Shown here: piece by piece, positions 11,641 through 25,329 of the stretch | Layout: every line of letters begins with the position of its first letter | Position numbering within the stretch: the stretch's first letter is position 1 | From: Membranipora membranacea | Taxonomy: Eukaryota; Bryozoa; Gymnolaemata; Cheilostomatida; Membraniporidae | Direction of reading: 5' to 3' | Length of the DNA: 64,000 nucleotides | NCBI GenBank assembly: GCA_914767715.1 | Contig: OU612068.1 | Location: forward strand, 24,924,001 to 24,988,000 | Notes under the pieces: generated by a model | What the model was told of the DNA's origin: nothing | What the model saw: only the letters and a program-made list of their open reading frames with translations | The model's database searches: none | Position numbers and translations under genes: made by a program

Positions 11641-12280
11641 CTCTTTTCTCTTCAATGGTGCAATCTTCAAGTTCCAAGGTGAGAAGTGCGATATCAGTGT
11701 AAAGAGGGTGGCTAGCCCATTACAACTCTTTCAATTATCACATATTTTCTCTTGTTGGCTGGCTTTGCAGATCTGTAAGTTCTTGAAACAACATCACATA
11801 GAAACAAAAGATCCCAGCTAAGGAAAGGTCTTGTTTTGGCATTTTGTTTAACTTTTTGATTTTTGGAGATGTGTGTGGTTTTTCCTTAACAAGTAAAGAA
11901 GGAAGCAAAAAGAGCTAAATCCAAACAGGAAGTAGTACACTTTGAATATTTGGCCATTGAATTTGAAATAATTCAATAAATTGTGCTAAATACCTGAGAG
12001 TCATTTATGTAATTTATCTTTCAGTAACGTCACATATCAGGATATACACCACTTATTAGTAGCTAAAATAGCTATTCTTGCGACTGAGACCTTACCCCCA
12101 CCCCAGCCAAAAAATATTTTGGAATCTTCATTTAACTTACCATAGAACAAGGATCGGTTAACCTTGCTAAGCTTATCTCAAGGTCACAGTCATTAGATCC
12201 ATAGTTTAATAGTACAACTAATGTATGTATTAGCCACTCTTATTACTGATGTATGGGTGTGTTTGTGTTTGTGTTTGTGT
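11641..12280. other. Intergenic, nothing recognised
   Basis: AT-rich sequence between the LINE and the microsatellite. No feature supported. Confidence 0.4.
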
Positions 12281-12283
12281 TCG

Positions 12284-12412
<129 letters not shown>

Positions 12413-12539
12413 ACTGAACAGATGATAAAGAGTATGAAAAATGTAGCATTCCCAGTTTTAAAAAAACTACAACATTTCACCTCAATCAGTTTGCCATTAA
12501 ACATCCCATAGGAATCTCTCCATATGACGATTATTCTAA

Positions 12540-14085
12540 ACTGGGTACACTAATAGAGTTTTCCTTCATTTGTAATTAAATTAAAAAAACAGATATACAG
12601 GATATACAGATATATATATATAATTATATATCACCCCTTTCACTGACACTAAAAGACTGATTCCTGTGCCCAGACCATTTAAGTTTCAACCACCAATAAT
12701 CTATCAAGACTTGATGCATTCACAATTCCAAAAATTATCTAAACGTATCAAAAGTATATTGCAAACTCTCCCGACCACCGTGGCTTTCTTTGTGTGACTA
12801 TTACTCATTTGTTCAATGCTACTCACATTTTCCACTGTTCATGGGACAGTAGCCGATCCCTGTACAACTGTTAATGTGATGAGAACATATAAAAAAAATG
12901 TATCACCATAGACTAAATTTGTGCTATATTTGATCGCAGTGAGCTAATAGACATCTTCTCCGAGATCATTTTGCTGCAAATAATTGACTAAATCTTCATG
13001 AAAACCTTGAGTCTTTCTCACTTGTCTCTCATACCACAAAATTGTGCTAATACTCTACTTTTATATCTTCACTGATTTATTGCTTGAGCTTGTTTGATTA
13101 ACGGTTGTGAGAGCTATTTGTTGTTGATTGTCATAAACAAATTTTTAGGTATTAATATATTCCATTTTATTTTGTGTACTGGGCATGTCTTTCACGGATC
13201 AAGACAATAATGTTAAAAAGAGCAACTATCTTCTTGTTCTTTATACCGCCTTTAATAAGTGAACTTAGATCAGTCAATGTCTGACAGTTTATTCTGTGGT
13301 CTGTCAAGATAAAATGTGCATATAAGAATTGACAATGTCATAAAAAAAAGTATAGGTGCCGCTGAAACAATCTAATTGTCCATGCACAGATCACTTTATA
13401 GTGCATCGAATTTAGAAGGTTCTGAATGGCAAGGCAGGTTTCGCAGAGGAGGAAGTTAAAACTGGAATATCATTTCGTTAGAATAACTTATTAAATCCTG
13501 GTAGAATTAATTTTCCCAATTTATCTAGATTAATTCTGCCTTTTCTTCCGAATAAAATACTTCATTTAGATTCCGACTATCACCTCAAACTTTTTAGAAA
13601 AAGTTGAGAAGTAAAGTAAATAATTCATGCTATTTAATGAGTTTGTTATTTAAAAAAATAACTTTGTTTCCTCAGCATAGTACATATATCTCTCATGATT
13701 GCATGATAAAAACCATTTTAGACTGAGGACAGACATTCAAGCATCCTATATTATATTCCAGGTCACAAATCTTCTCCTCTGGTGTCAAAATCTTACAGAC
13801 AGTAAATCCACTAAGCCAGATGTCATATTTCAGTGCATGAGATTACCCCTCCACCTGCTGGGAATATTGAGATAAAGAGTCACTAGCAGCTCTGTGATTT
13901 CTTTCTATGCACCCTAGAAAAAGGTGATTGTTAGAAAAACAGGTTGTCAAATAAAATGAAATAAAAAGCGAATGGCGCAAATTCCGTTGAAAAAAACTCA
14001 TGCTCAACAGCTCAATTTTAACAAATGATAGCTGTCTTCTCGTATTCAGAATAATTTTGACGATGGCCACGATAGCCGACACACA
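12540..14085. other. Intergenic / possible 3' region of receptor-like gene A
   Basis: Downstream of the stop of gene A. AT-rich, with no coding exon recognised. A minus-strand AATAAA occurs near 13077, about 1 kb past the stop; its use is uncertain. Confidence 0.35.
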
Positions 14086-14089
14086 GAAT

Positions 14090-17000
14090 TCATGTTTGAC
14101 ATTCTGTTGATGGGTAATAATCTAGTTGTCCAACTGTGATGTCATCCTCAGGAGCAGGTGGTGCTGAAGCCTCAGGACCACAGTACATTTCAAAACTATT
14201 GGTAGCTTGCATAGCCTGTGATCCGAATGTGGATGGTTGAGTTGGCAAAGGAGGTAGCCCACGCCGTGCTCCCTGTTGCTGTTTGCCCTCCTCATATGGA
14301 TATTTGGTTTGCTGGGTTGGTCGAGCTTGAACAGTAAACCTTGTAGTTGATGGATGTATCCTGGGTTGTTGTGTTGGTTGCGGTGGTGGAGGTGGCATTG
14401 ATCTTGGAGGTGGGAGAACTTCATAAACATTGCTTGTTTGTGCAGGTAGGGGAATTTCATATCTCTGCTCTTTATCCGCAAACATAGATCCTGTATGTTG
14501 CACTGCAGAGCTTTGAGAAACTGCTAGATTAACTTGCCCTCTTTGACTGAACCTATAATTTTAACGGAAAGAGTCCATATTCATCTTTTATGATGCTATA
14601 TAGCTAGCCAATGTGTTGGTTCTGATCGGTTGGGTGAGTATAAAAGAGCCAATGCCAGGTCATTTGAACCTCGGTGAAAGTACCTTTTTTTTGCTATCCA
14701 TCTGTTTATTGATAAAGTACCCTGACATCACATGTTCTGAAAGAATTGGTTGAGCTTGAAACTTGTGGGTTCAAACCTTTCTCTTGTCACCAAATATTCA
14801 CATTATGCATTACCTCACGCTTATCAAAATGTAGTAAAGGTCAAATGCATATACTATGTACTAACATACCTTGCATGTTGTTGACTTCCAGTGTTGTTAG
14901 GGGGCTGGTTGCTGTTTCTTGTGACAAAACTGTTTCGTCTCCGTAATAATATCACAGCTACTATCACTATGATAATAATGATAATCAGTGGTATTGATAT
15001 GGCTGCCGCTAGACCTTCACTTGACAAGCCATCATCATCTTTAAACAAATCAAGACCTAAATTTCACAAGTTTTTTACTTTCCCCTAATAGGGGTCAAAT
15101 ATTAGAGCATGTTTGACCAATCACAATACATGCATCAACTGATAAGCTATAAATGCCATCTTCTCACAGGGGTAAAATGGACGACCAACAGGTTACATGA
15201 CCCTGAGACCGAGTTAGCACTTGTGAGAATCTCAAATCTTCCTCTATTGCGAACCTTTATGAAAATCATTATGTAAGGTATCTTCATTAATAGCAAATGC
15301 ATTTACAATTTTTTATTACCATTACCATTCCTATTTGAAAAGTCATTCTCTATCAGAAGTTGACTGATGGTATTACTTACCCTTGAATCTTTTCATCTTA
15401 ATGGTAGTTGTTTCTGCTGTATCGTCATTGGTACCTTCCCCATACCATCTGCTGTCATCATTGAAAACTACAAATGTGTGTTAAAGTTGTATGGATATTG
15501 GCACTGGACAAATCCACAGTATAATATGGATGAACTTCTTGCAAGCAATTTCACAATTTACATAGTGGATGCGGGATCGTTGCAATTAGAATAATAAACC
15601 TCAATGTTGAACCACCATCATCTGGATCAAAACATTCAAATCACTGTCAACTTGAAGGAAAAATTGAAATGAAAACATTGATATCAGATAGCAATAAAAG
15701 TTTCCACAAGGCTAATTGTTCCTACGTTCAGACTCTGCCATCATTCATCCTGCCTCGGATTTTAACATACAGTTTATCAGTCTTAATATTCACACATATT
15801 CTGCAATTACTCTTGACCAAACTCCATAAGCTCTGCAACTGCTAACAAACTTACTGTCTGAGCATGAATTGGATACACCTGAGGGGTTTGTCTCAACTTC
15901 ACAATCAGTGGAGTGACTGATGGCAAATGTACCACTATCGCTGTAAATTGTCTCCCCTCTTCTGTCATAAAGCTGAATGCGAATACTGATATACTGTCCT
16001 ATTTCTAAGTCTTCAAGGCCAACATAGTAGTAGTACTTCCCTGAATCAATATATAAAAATGCTGCATCAAGTTAGTATGAAATATCTCCACCCTTCTTTT
16101 GTTTTACTATCTAAATTTGGCTAAAAAGATTGCTGAATATTATCACCTAGATCAAGAAATGGTTAGTTACCTAATATTGTCAAAGATTCGGTGAAACACA
16201 GTAAGTTTGAATCTTTCATCTTTTCGTCTTTGGTCTTCTATTTATGCATGCTGTGTGGCCTGCTGTGGCCTGCCGTGGCCTGCCGTGGCCAGCCGTGGCC
16301 AGCCGTGGCCAGCCGTGGCCAGCCGTGGCCAGCCGTGGCCTGCCGTGGCCAGCCGTGGCCAGCCGTGGCCAGCCGTGGCCTGCCGTGGCCAGCCGTGGCC
16401 AGCCGTGGCCAGCCGTGGCCTGCCGTGGCCAGCCGTGGCCAGCCGTGGCCAGCCGTGGCCTGCCGTGGCCTGCCGTGGCCTGCCGTGGCCTGCCGTGGCC
16501 TGCCGTGGCCTGCCGTGGCCTGCCGTGGCCTGCCGTGGCCTGCCGTGGCCTGCCGTGGCCTGCCGTGGCCTGCCGTGGCCTGCCGTGGCCTGCCGTGGCC
16601 TGCCGTGGGCTGCCGTGGGCTGCCGTGGGCTGCCGTGGCCTGCCGTGGCCTGCCGTGGCCTGCCGTGGCCTGCCGTGGCCTGCCGTGGCCTGCCGTGGCC
16701 TGCCGTGGCCTGCCGTGGCCTGCCGTGGCCTGCCGTGGCCTGCCGTGGCCTGCCGTGGCCTGCCGTGGCCTGCCGTGGCCTGCCGTGGCCTGCCGTGGCC
16801 TGCCGTGGCCTGCTGTGGCCTGCCGTGGCCTGCCGTGGCCTGCTGTGGCGCCTGGGCACTTGATGACTGCAGCCCACTTGACCCCTCTAATATACTTTCG
16901 GCCACTTCTATGGACTTTTTCCATTTCTATTGACATCTAGAGCCATCCACCTTCAAATAATCTAGCCCCAGCTATAGTCACATATGTGTTAATATTTTAG

Positions 17001-18218
17001 GCCAATTCAGCCTTAGACTGTTACTCTACGGTCTTGGGCACTTGGGACATACCTGCCAATGTCTGGTATCAACCACCTTCCAAAATCAATAGCAGAACAG
17101 GTCTTCATAGATACAGAACTTATAGGATTTTACAAGGTTTTAGTACAAAATCAAAAGAAAATTTTCGAAGCAGTCCCTCCTGAACTGGGGGGGGGGGGGG
17201 GGGGGGGATGCAACCCTGATCAAGTAATAATTAAGGGTAAATGCTTGGTTGCTAAGTAAATTAGGAAATGAAAATACCTTTTTTTGCTGAGAAAGATAAA
17301 TACGGAACACTTCACGATCAATTCAAACCTGTTGTAACATTCATATCCAAAATTGAGCCCCACCTAATTCCATGAGAATGCATCCAATATGTCTGCACTT
17401 ACGGGAGTTCGGAAAGTGGCTGAGTAAAATTTTTTGCATCAATCAATTCAGTTAAGTTTCTCACAATGAGGTTACAAGAAGAGTGAGGTCAGCAGTGTGA
17501 AACTTTTAATGATAATCTGATGAAAGCAATCATTGCGCCATGTATGTTCTGTTTACTCAATCTATACTAACTCAGACAGCAAAATATGACAATAAAAATA
17601 TATAATAAGATAACTTACCTTGTGATGACCAGTTCATTACATGGCTGTCAGTTATGATAGATTGACTGTCTCTGTCTTTCTCGGCCGCCGAGTAAGTATA
17701 AGCTTGGGCCAACACCAGCTTCGCAAGTCTTGCCAATCCCCCTTTCTCTAAAGAGTCTGAAATATAATATTCACGCTAACATTTTATGACAGATCGCAAT
17801 CAAACCATCACAGGTGAATATATGAACATTGTAACAGGGACGAGAAAAACAGATCTTTGCAACTTAGATTAGGATGCTCAGGAACCAAACTATCTAAACC
17901 AGGAAGCATAAGAAGGCGACCTCAGTGATAGAGGCATGTCCCAATGAGAGATGGGAGGTGGATATTAGAGTAGTGACAGAAAATAGGATAAAGAGAAAGA
18001 AAGAGGCACAAATAATCTTTCAAAAGAAGTACTCAAGATAACTTACATTTTGCGTAGTTCTCGGGACGATAGGTTATCTGTATACCACTGTCAATATACT
18101 TCCATCGATGAGAATACAATATTCTCCCGTGTCCGTAAAATACATCACCACAGACAAAATGCATGATGTATAGGCTCATGAAAACCCAGAAGAATTTTTT
18201 TACAGAGCTTGCAACCAT
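14090..18218 (-). CDS. Single-pass membrane protein with tyrosine/proline-rich tail, family copy A (6 exons)
   Basis: Exons (minus): 18218-18047, 17756-17619, 16040-15855, 15467-15381, 15038-14870, 14552-14090; 404 aa, all GT-AG, junction phases 1-1-1-1-2. Signal peptide about 1-24; extracellular part to about 204, with one cysteine pair in exon 3 (DCEVETNPSGVSNSC) and an N-glycosylation sequon NWSS in exon 2. TM about 205-226 (SIPLIIIIIIVIVAVILL), then RRR. The 154-residue tail has polyproline and tyrosines in YEIP (282), YEVL (294), YPYEE (335/337), MYCGPEASAP (374) and DYYP (396/397), all candidate SH2/SH3-ligand sites. The extracellular fold is not recognised; it is not an obvious Ig domain. 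The upstream in-frame ATG at 18266 is less signal-like. A receptor or adhesion role is inferred. Confidence 0.82.
16251..16850. repeat. 10-bp GC-rich minisatellite in intron 2 of copy A
   Basis: About 60 copies of the decamer TGCCGTGGCC, with variants AGCCGTGGCC (clustered in the first third), TGCCGTGGGC (three near 16608-16628) and TGCTGTGGCC near both ends. Ten is not divisible by three and the unit has no stop in any phase, so all six frames stay open for over 600 bases. These frames are not genes: the array sits between exons 2 and 3 of the membrane-protein gene. Confidence 0.97.
17189..17207. repeat. Poly-G tract in intron 2 of copy A
   Basis: An uninterrupted run of about 19 guanines; a possible quadruplex-forming or assembly-sensitive site. 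Confidence 0.9.
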
Positions 18219-18369
18219 ACTGATAAGATTGAAATCAGACAACACAAGACTATGGTTGTTTTTCATACCATGGAACAAGCTACTCTGCCAAAAGCAGTTT
18301 CCTTGTCTACTTTCTATAAGCTTGATTCAACTCGTTGGGCCAGAGCATGGTTGATTAATTGCTACTTTG

Positions 18370-18600
18370 TGGTGAAATATGTGTCAATGCTGAGCTAACC
18401 TAGCAAAAGAATTCCTGCTCAAATTTGAGGAACTAGGTATTTGTGTGTTGTTGAAAATCTTTATCCCCTCATGTATTTGTTGCGTTTTGGCCTAGTGCCA
18501 TGTTTATCGATATTATGATGACAGTTACAGCTCTCTAGTTCGTGACTGAATTCCTGTTACAATTTGAGGAACTAGGTATTCAGTAAGGATTTGTGATTTG
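18370..18600. repeat. Local duplication upstream of copy A
   Basis: A block containing 'aatttgaggaactaggtatt' occurs at about 18422 and again at about 18559, each after a 'gaattcctg' start. The copies are diverged. The remainder of 18.6-19.68 kb shows nothing recognised. Confidence 0.6.
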
Positions 18601-19689
18601 TGAAATTTTTTTTTTCAATGCGATGGTTACGTTGTGTTGTGCAGTTGTGTTCTGCTGGCCTATGACTATTTGATGACAGATATAGCCCTCTAAATATTTT
18701 CTGGATTATCTCAGACTGGCATTATCTCAGTTATTATAGGACCATTGCACCAAACTTCCTCAACATACCCAATTTCTGGTGCAAAGAGGCATTGTAGCCT
18801 GAAGACGTTGCCAGTGATAAAACTCATCTCCCAAAGGACACCAAACAAGGTTTTGACAAATTGATCCAGAGGCAGTACACTTTTCGCTAACATGTTAGTC
18901 TATTGAAACATTGGAGTTTGGTATTGAAACTTAGCGCTCTGATCACTCCATGCTGGGTAAAATTTAGTAGGATACTGGTGGTTGACATTTATATGACAAG
19001 GTCAGTGGCTTCATTCCTCTAATAAAATGAACCAACAGATAGACCCTATTATGAAGTGAATCACAATATATAGAAATGGCTCTTGTTATGATAAATGTTC
19101 TTTATCATCAAACTAGAATAACATCTGCGCCAAGGTAGTAGTGCCAACGTTTTGAAATGATTGCTAAGTGTGCAGTCCATATCTATGGAGTTGAAGGGCT
19201 AAAAATAGAGATGCAAGAATTAATTTATTAGTAAAATGAGGAAACAACAATGGCAATTCGCGTTGAAAGTACTACTCAAGATGTGCTGACTGAACATAAT
19301 TTTTGGTTCAACTTACAACTGTTCTGTTTGAGGATGATCTATCAAAACGGAATCAAAAAGGTTGATAAAGTATCTTGCCTTCACTTGAATCCAAAGCTAT
19401 CTCAACTTTAAAAATAAAAAAAAAAATTTAAATTTGCAGACATATAAGTGAAACACTAGCGGCAAATCTCGCCTAGACTGCTTGTTGGCTGAAAAGATTG
19501 ATTCGCCACTTCTATGTCATTACACCAATAAGAAAAATGTCCTGCTAATCTCATTTGGGACCTTTGGAGTTACAAAATTCAATCTAAGCTAAAAGCATTG
19601 TCACTGAGCATATCTAATGCTATGATTATAATTGATTGCAGTGATTCTCATGTTATCATGTAATCATGGTTTAAGCGAAAACCCCAGAT

Positions 19690-21715
19690 TCATGTATTAC
19701 GTTTGATCGGTGGGTAGTACTCAGGCTGACCAACTGTGACATCATCATAGTCTCTGTATCCTTGTTTAGGATCGGGTGGTGCTGCAGCCTCAGGTCCACG
19801 GTAAATCTCCTGATTTGAAGCTTGTATAGCCTTTGATTCAGGAGTAGATGTTCTGATTGGAGGTGGGGGTGGTTTTTGTATAGCCGGATGTTTCTGCTGA
19901 CCCTCCTCATATTGGTAGTCATACTCAGGTTGTTTTATATCTCTACTCATATGAGATTTGATTTGCTTTGTTTGCCTTGGCTCAACTGAAGTCACAACAG
20001 ACTGTGACTGTTGTTGTTGTTGCTGTGGTCTTGGAGGGGGTGGTGGTTTTCTTGGAGGAACAAGATAGTCATATGTATATGACTGTATTGGTGTTTCATA
20101 TTTCTCATCATTTCCAGACAGTATCTGCACTGCATGGTTTTTTTGCAGAGCTGTGAGACACTGCTATATTGACTTGTCCACCATTCCCATCAAATCTAAA
20201 AAAATAATTGATGGCATATTGATTATTATAGGTCAATACAAATTTATGATTAGGAAAATTGTTGGTGAACGAGTAGGCTCTCTTTGACAATAAATATTAA
20301 TACTACTTTGAAACATAAGGACAAGTAACCTAGGAAACCAGCAGGATAAGCGCTATTGTCAAAATTGCTCTCTAGGCATTTATCAAAATTTGATTTGATA
20401 CTGCTATATATACCTTGCACTTTGTTTAGTCTGTCCTTTATTTGATCACCGATTTTTGTTTCCTATTACAGATATATTTCGTCGCCGCACTAATATCAAT
20501 GCTAGCAGTATCATGTTGATAATAATGATAATCAGTGGTATAGATACATCTGCAGCTAATCCTCCACTTGGCAAGCCATCATCATCTTCTACAGTTAATT
20601 TAGAAGACAATTTACACAAACATGATAAAATTGCATGTCCAGCAATATGAAATCTGAGACTGGTAACTTCGCAGATAATAATATGAAAAGAAAGTTGGTT
20701 GTCTGATCATTAAATTGGCTCATCTTTCAAATGCGTTGCAGGTAAAGTGAACTGTTGAATGAAATAGGCATAAACCTTAAAACTGAAGGGTCACACTAGG
20801 AAGAAGATGGTTTAAGGTGTTACATAACCGAGACCTTTCTTCTCATACATTATCAAGTGTGTCAACAACTCTGTTTATTGGAATGTTGTCACATTTCCTC
20901 TTTCTCTTTTGCTTTTAGTCTTTACTTAAGTTTTGAGAACAAAAGCTCCCTCTAGTCTGCAAGAAATGTTCTGTCAGAGGATCAGGCTGAAGCATACTAC
21001 AGTGTGCATCCTTCAACATCACATTACTCACCATTTTCTTCTGTGCTCAAAGGGTGTTCCCTGATCTGTAACGATCCAATTTCTGGTGCTGCTTGGAAGC
21101 TACAGAGTTGGAGATATACATGGGTCGGATACCCTGCTTGTACTAGTCTCCAAATTACAGTCTGTAGCGCTATCTGTGAAATGTGTTGAATAGTTGCGGA
21201 AAACTATGTCACCCTGGCTATCATGAAGTTGAATGAATACACTGATATATTTTATTTCTAAGTCATCAGAATCAGCGTAATAAAAATATTTCCCTGGATA
21301 AAATAGAATCTGATCAGTTAGGTTGAAATTAGAAACATGTTATGGCAATGCCGATTTATTTCTATGTGATGCGAAGACTAAGTCTTTATATATTATTGTG
21401 CAACATTACAACAATATAGTTTCGCTCTTTTCCAAAAATGCCTTTATATCACCTTTGATTTAATGAAATTGATTGGTTCAGATGATAAATATTAAACAGA
21501 ATATTAAATATCTGAATGAATACCATGTTCATTTGTCTATGTCTTAGTATTTTGTTGGAATGACAATTTACCTTGAGATGACCAGGTCATTAAATGGCCG
21601 TCAGTTATGATTTTTGATTTCTCTGGCCTGATAGGCAGCAGTAGAAGTGTACGCTTGGACGAAAATCAGTCTGGCAAGTCTACTCACTCCTCCTATTTCC
21701 GGAGATTATAAAAGT
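19690..21715 (-). pseudogene. Membrane-protein family copy B, decayed
   Basis: Remnants of exons 2 (about 21710-21573), 3 (21293 to about 21135), TM (20588-20414) and tail (20195-19690) are in the same order as copy A. Damage: exon 1 was not found; exon 2 has lost its acceptor AG and carries a frameshift; the TM exon has a TGA after RRRN; the tail has a 10-base insertion near 20145. The tail downstream is still open for 146 codons and keeps KYETPI, YDYLVPP, YDYQYEEG, YRGPEAAAP and EYYPP, so the decay looks recent relative to the family split. Confidence 0.8.
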
Positions 21716-21719
21716 TTCT

Positions 21720-22800
21720 TGCATATAAGCATCGGCACCTCAACAACCTGCCATGGGCATATATGTTATAGTTTATTGGTGTAGCATTAGCTGCACCTAT
21801 GACTAGTAGGATCCAGTCATTAACATGAAAAGACATAATGCAAAACTTATATGGAAAGCAAATTTCCCTGTCACTAACATGGTTGGCTCAACTTCAATAT
21901 GAAAGAGCTGACTCCCAGAAAAAAACATCTCATATGCAAAAAGCTTCGTTGAGACTATTCCACCTTCTATACGCAATTGATTGAGAGAGCATGCTAATTA
22001 ATAGCTCACCCCAGTGAGTATCACTGAAAATATCTGTTTTGCAATTTGTGACTGTCACTTAGAGGTTCCCAGTACTGTTTCTGTGATGTAACTTCCAGCT
22101 CCACCACAAACCAAATAATGTGCTGTATGTGCTAGCAAGAACTATAAACACGTATTTACTGAGATTGCGATAATTTTGCTGCAAATAGCAAAATATTAAT
22201 GACAAAACTAGGTTATGGCCACCTCACCTAACCTATAACCTAGTAAGTGTGCAAATGCATACTGTAATAGCCTATATATTATCTATTTGACCATGGCTCA
22301 TTTGATTTATTGGTTAAAAAGTTCCTGGTATTGAATTCCTATCAAACACTGTACTGCGGCAAAACCATTACACCGTGTAATTTTAAAGAATTTGATACTA
22401 TCCTCCTATATTTTTTAAATGTGAGCTGAATAATTAATGCCTATATTTAATTCGAGGATATATTGGAATACTCATAGTATTTAGCTGATAAATTTCTGCT
22501 TAAAAGAAATCACTCAAGCAAGATTTCGTATAATTATCACAAAAAAACGTAATCTGTCGTTCACCAATATTCTCTTTCTCACTTCATTGGCTCATCTGGT
22601 AAAACATGTTGAATATAACAGCGATAAAAATATAGAAGAGAAAAATCTTGTTAGGTCAAGGTTGGCTACCCTTTAACAGTGTTGAGACAATTCCACACCG
22701 GATGATTTGTCAAAAATTATCTTGTATTGTTAAAAGTTTCTGTAGTGCTCAGCAGGTTGACTCATCATACTGCAGATATCTCAGTTATTCCTGATGTAGA
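21720..22800. other. Intergenic between copies B and C
   Basis: I looked for a copy-B exon 1 here by its SHRW and ITYRPEN signature and did not see one. AT-rich, no other feature. Confidence 0.4.
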
Positions 22801-25327
22801 TGATTAATGTCAAATTCATCCAAAAAAAATTCAGTTGATGTGTAATACTCAGGTACAACTGTGATATTATCGTAGCTTCTGTACTCCTCAGGATCAGTTG
22901 GTGCTGAAGTCTCAGGACCACAGTACATTTCTAGATTTGAAGGTTGTGAAGCCTGCGATTAAAGAATGAGTCTTCGATTCGGGGGAGAGGGTGGTCTGCG
23001 TCTTGTCTCACTCTTCTCTTGACTCTCTTCATATGGTATTGATTAAAATGTTGCTGATGGATATGGACTTGGTGGTGCTGGTTGTGTTGGAAATACTATT
23101 GGAGGTTGGAGTACTTCATAAACATGGCTTGTTTGAGGCGATAGAGGCATTTCATACCAGCATTCTTTTTGGACTGTTGCGAGCACCGCGTGTTGTGTTA
23201 CAGAGTTTCGAGATATTTTTTTTATTTACTTGTCCGCTTTGCTTATATCTAATATATAAACCAAACTAGTCACCGATACCTGAAATGGGACTTGTACTAC
23301 ACCATTAATTCACCATACAAAAAATTGACGAGGTTATACCGAATATTTCAATAATTTGTTTGGGATCACAAAAACTGGGTTTGGTTTCGTTTATGTTTCA
23401 GGAAAGCAATTGAATACTCAAGCGTTGGTGGAAGGTATTTAATTGCCACCTTAGAGTGAAACTAGGAAAACCTTTATATATAGATCAATTAATGCTGGAG
23501 CAAAGCCTACTATTGCCATACCTTGTGCCTTGTAGAGCTCCATTGTTATTTAATGGCTGGCTGCTGCTTCTTGTAACCAAACCATTTTGTCTCCACAGTA
23601 GTATCACTGCTACCACTACCACAATTATAATTATGATAATCAGTGGTATTGAAATGGCTGCTGCTAGACCTCCCTTTGACAAGCTGTTGTCATCATCATC
23701 TAAAAGAATAATTTCCACACACTGACAAGTCTAATAGCCTACCGATATTGATGATGATGATGTTATTTTATTCTTCTGTCAAAAGTGGTCGTATTGAGAG
23801 TTTGTATGTACCTTGGTAGGTGACTCTCTGTACTTAGCTGTCAGCTGTGAGCACAATCTGTTAGAACGCTCACTATGCATTGCCAAGTGTGTGATGCCTA
23901 TCCGTATTCAACCCAGACTATAGGATCAAAATTTTCACTGCTAACAGATTCATTGCAGTTAATGGATCATGTTTGATAAGTTGTCACTCTCTGTGTTCTC
24001 CTCGATTGTAAGTCGACTCTGTGGTCTCCCGACCCGTAATTAAATTTCCTTTACTGCTGGTGGTTGAGCTGCTACCTTGTCCATCCTCGTTGATACCATC
24101 CTCATACCATAAGGTTACGTCATTAAAAACTGCAAGAGACAAACCCCATATATCTAAAGTTAAAAATATTTTTCTCAGTAGAGGTTTCAACAATTTAATA
24201 ATAACTCATGAAGTTTCAATTGATGAGTAAACCTTGATCCCTGAAATCCAAACTTACCATCTGAGCATGGATAGGATACGCTTGAGGAGCTTGTCTCAAT
24301 ATCACAGTCAGTTGAGCCATCTGTTCCAAAAGTACCACTAGTTCTGTAAATTGTCTCCCCTTTACTGTCATGGAGTTCAATTCGCTCACTGATGTACTGT
24401 CCAATTTCTAAGTCTTCATCACCAATGTAATAGTAATATTTTCCTAAGCAAATCAGAATACTTGATGATAAGATATTCAAAGTCAGTCAAGATTTTGGCT
24501 CCAATTTCCTGTTGGCCAATCATAGCCAAACGATTGCTTGCTGATAAAAGGAAACACTTCTCTATACTTCTCTTCAATCTGTTATTTCAGAGGTTTAGGA
24601 TCCCGTTTGTACAATAAACTATGAATAATTTTTATTACCTTGTGATGACCAGCTCATTACATGGCTGTCAGTTATTATAGATTTACTGTATAAGCTTGGG
24701 CAAACACTAGCTTAGCAAGTCTTGCTATTCCTCCTCTCCATGGAGAGTCTGTAAATTTTGAATAATTCATCATGATATATTGGTCTCGCAGTTTCTCGCT
24801 GGAAAGATCGAACCCTCTAGTTCGAGGAACCAGCTGCAAGCTACTCAGCAAAAATATCATTTGAATATATTTCTCAAACAAACATTTTGTCGATGCTGAG
24901 CCGCACAATCAATGATCAAGGTGAATTAGACTGAGCATATGAGAAGAGAGGAAGGAGCACCAACAAAAAATCTAATTCTGACCAATCAACCATATTTCTT
25001 ATTTCCTGGGTGTACTCTGCTTCTCCTCTCGCTCGAATCTCTCAATGATCTCTGCTTATAGCACCAAATATCTAACACGTCAAGCTATTTTGGTATACCG
25101 TAACATCTGAATATTTTGCAATTTCGGATGCTCGGATTGTTGTTTTTGCAAAATTACTCACATTTTTCGAAGTTTTCAGGGCGATAGGTTATCTCTATAC
25201 CGCTGTCGAGAGTCGTCCATCGATGAGAATATATAATTCTTCTACCACCAGTAAAGACTTCTCCACTGACTGATGATGTGGTGTAAGTAAGAACCAGAAG
25301 TAGAGCTTTTACTAGGACTGCAATCAT
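22800..25327 (-). pseudogene. Membrane-protein family copy C, probably recent pseudogene
   Basis: Exon 1 (25327-25162) gives an intact signal peptide and SHRWTTLDSGIEITYRPENF. Exon 2 (24748-24639) is exactly 28 bases shorter than in copy A, an internal deletion that shifts frame and yields stops. Exon 3 (24443-24258) is intact and the same length as in A (186 bases). Exon 4 starts at 24129 with an unclear donor. The TM exon (23699-23522) is intact. The tail (from 23248) has frameshifts and stops but keeps WYEMPLSP, HVYEVL, PYEES and MYCGPE. Alternatively a spliced short form survives. Confidence 0.75.
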
Positions 25328-25329
25328 TT

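Noticed and set aside
14854-15048. A separate small membrane protein
   Set aside because: It is the TM exon of copy A with proper acceptor and donor sites.
16191-16940. Long open frames of 211-249 codons on both strands
   Set aside because: They are produced by a stop-free 10-bp repeat read in all phases (WPAVACRGLP or RPRQATAGHG periodicity). The array is intronic.
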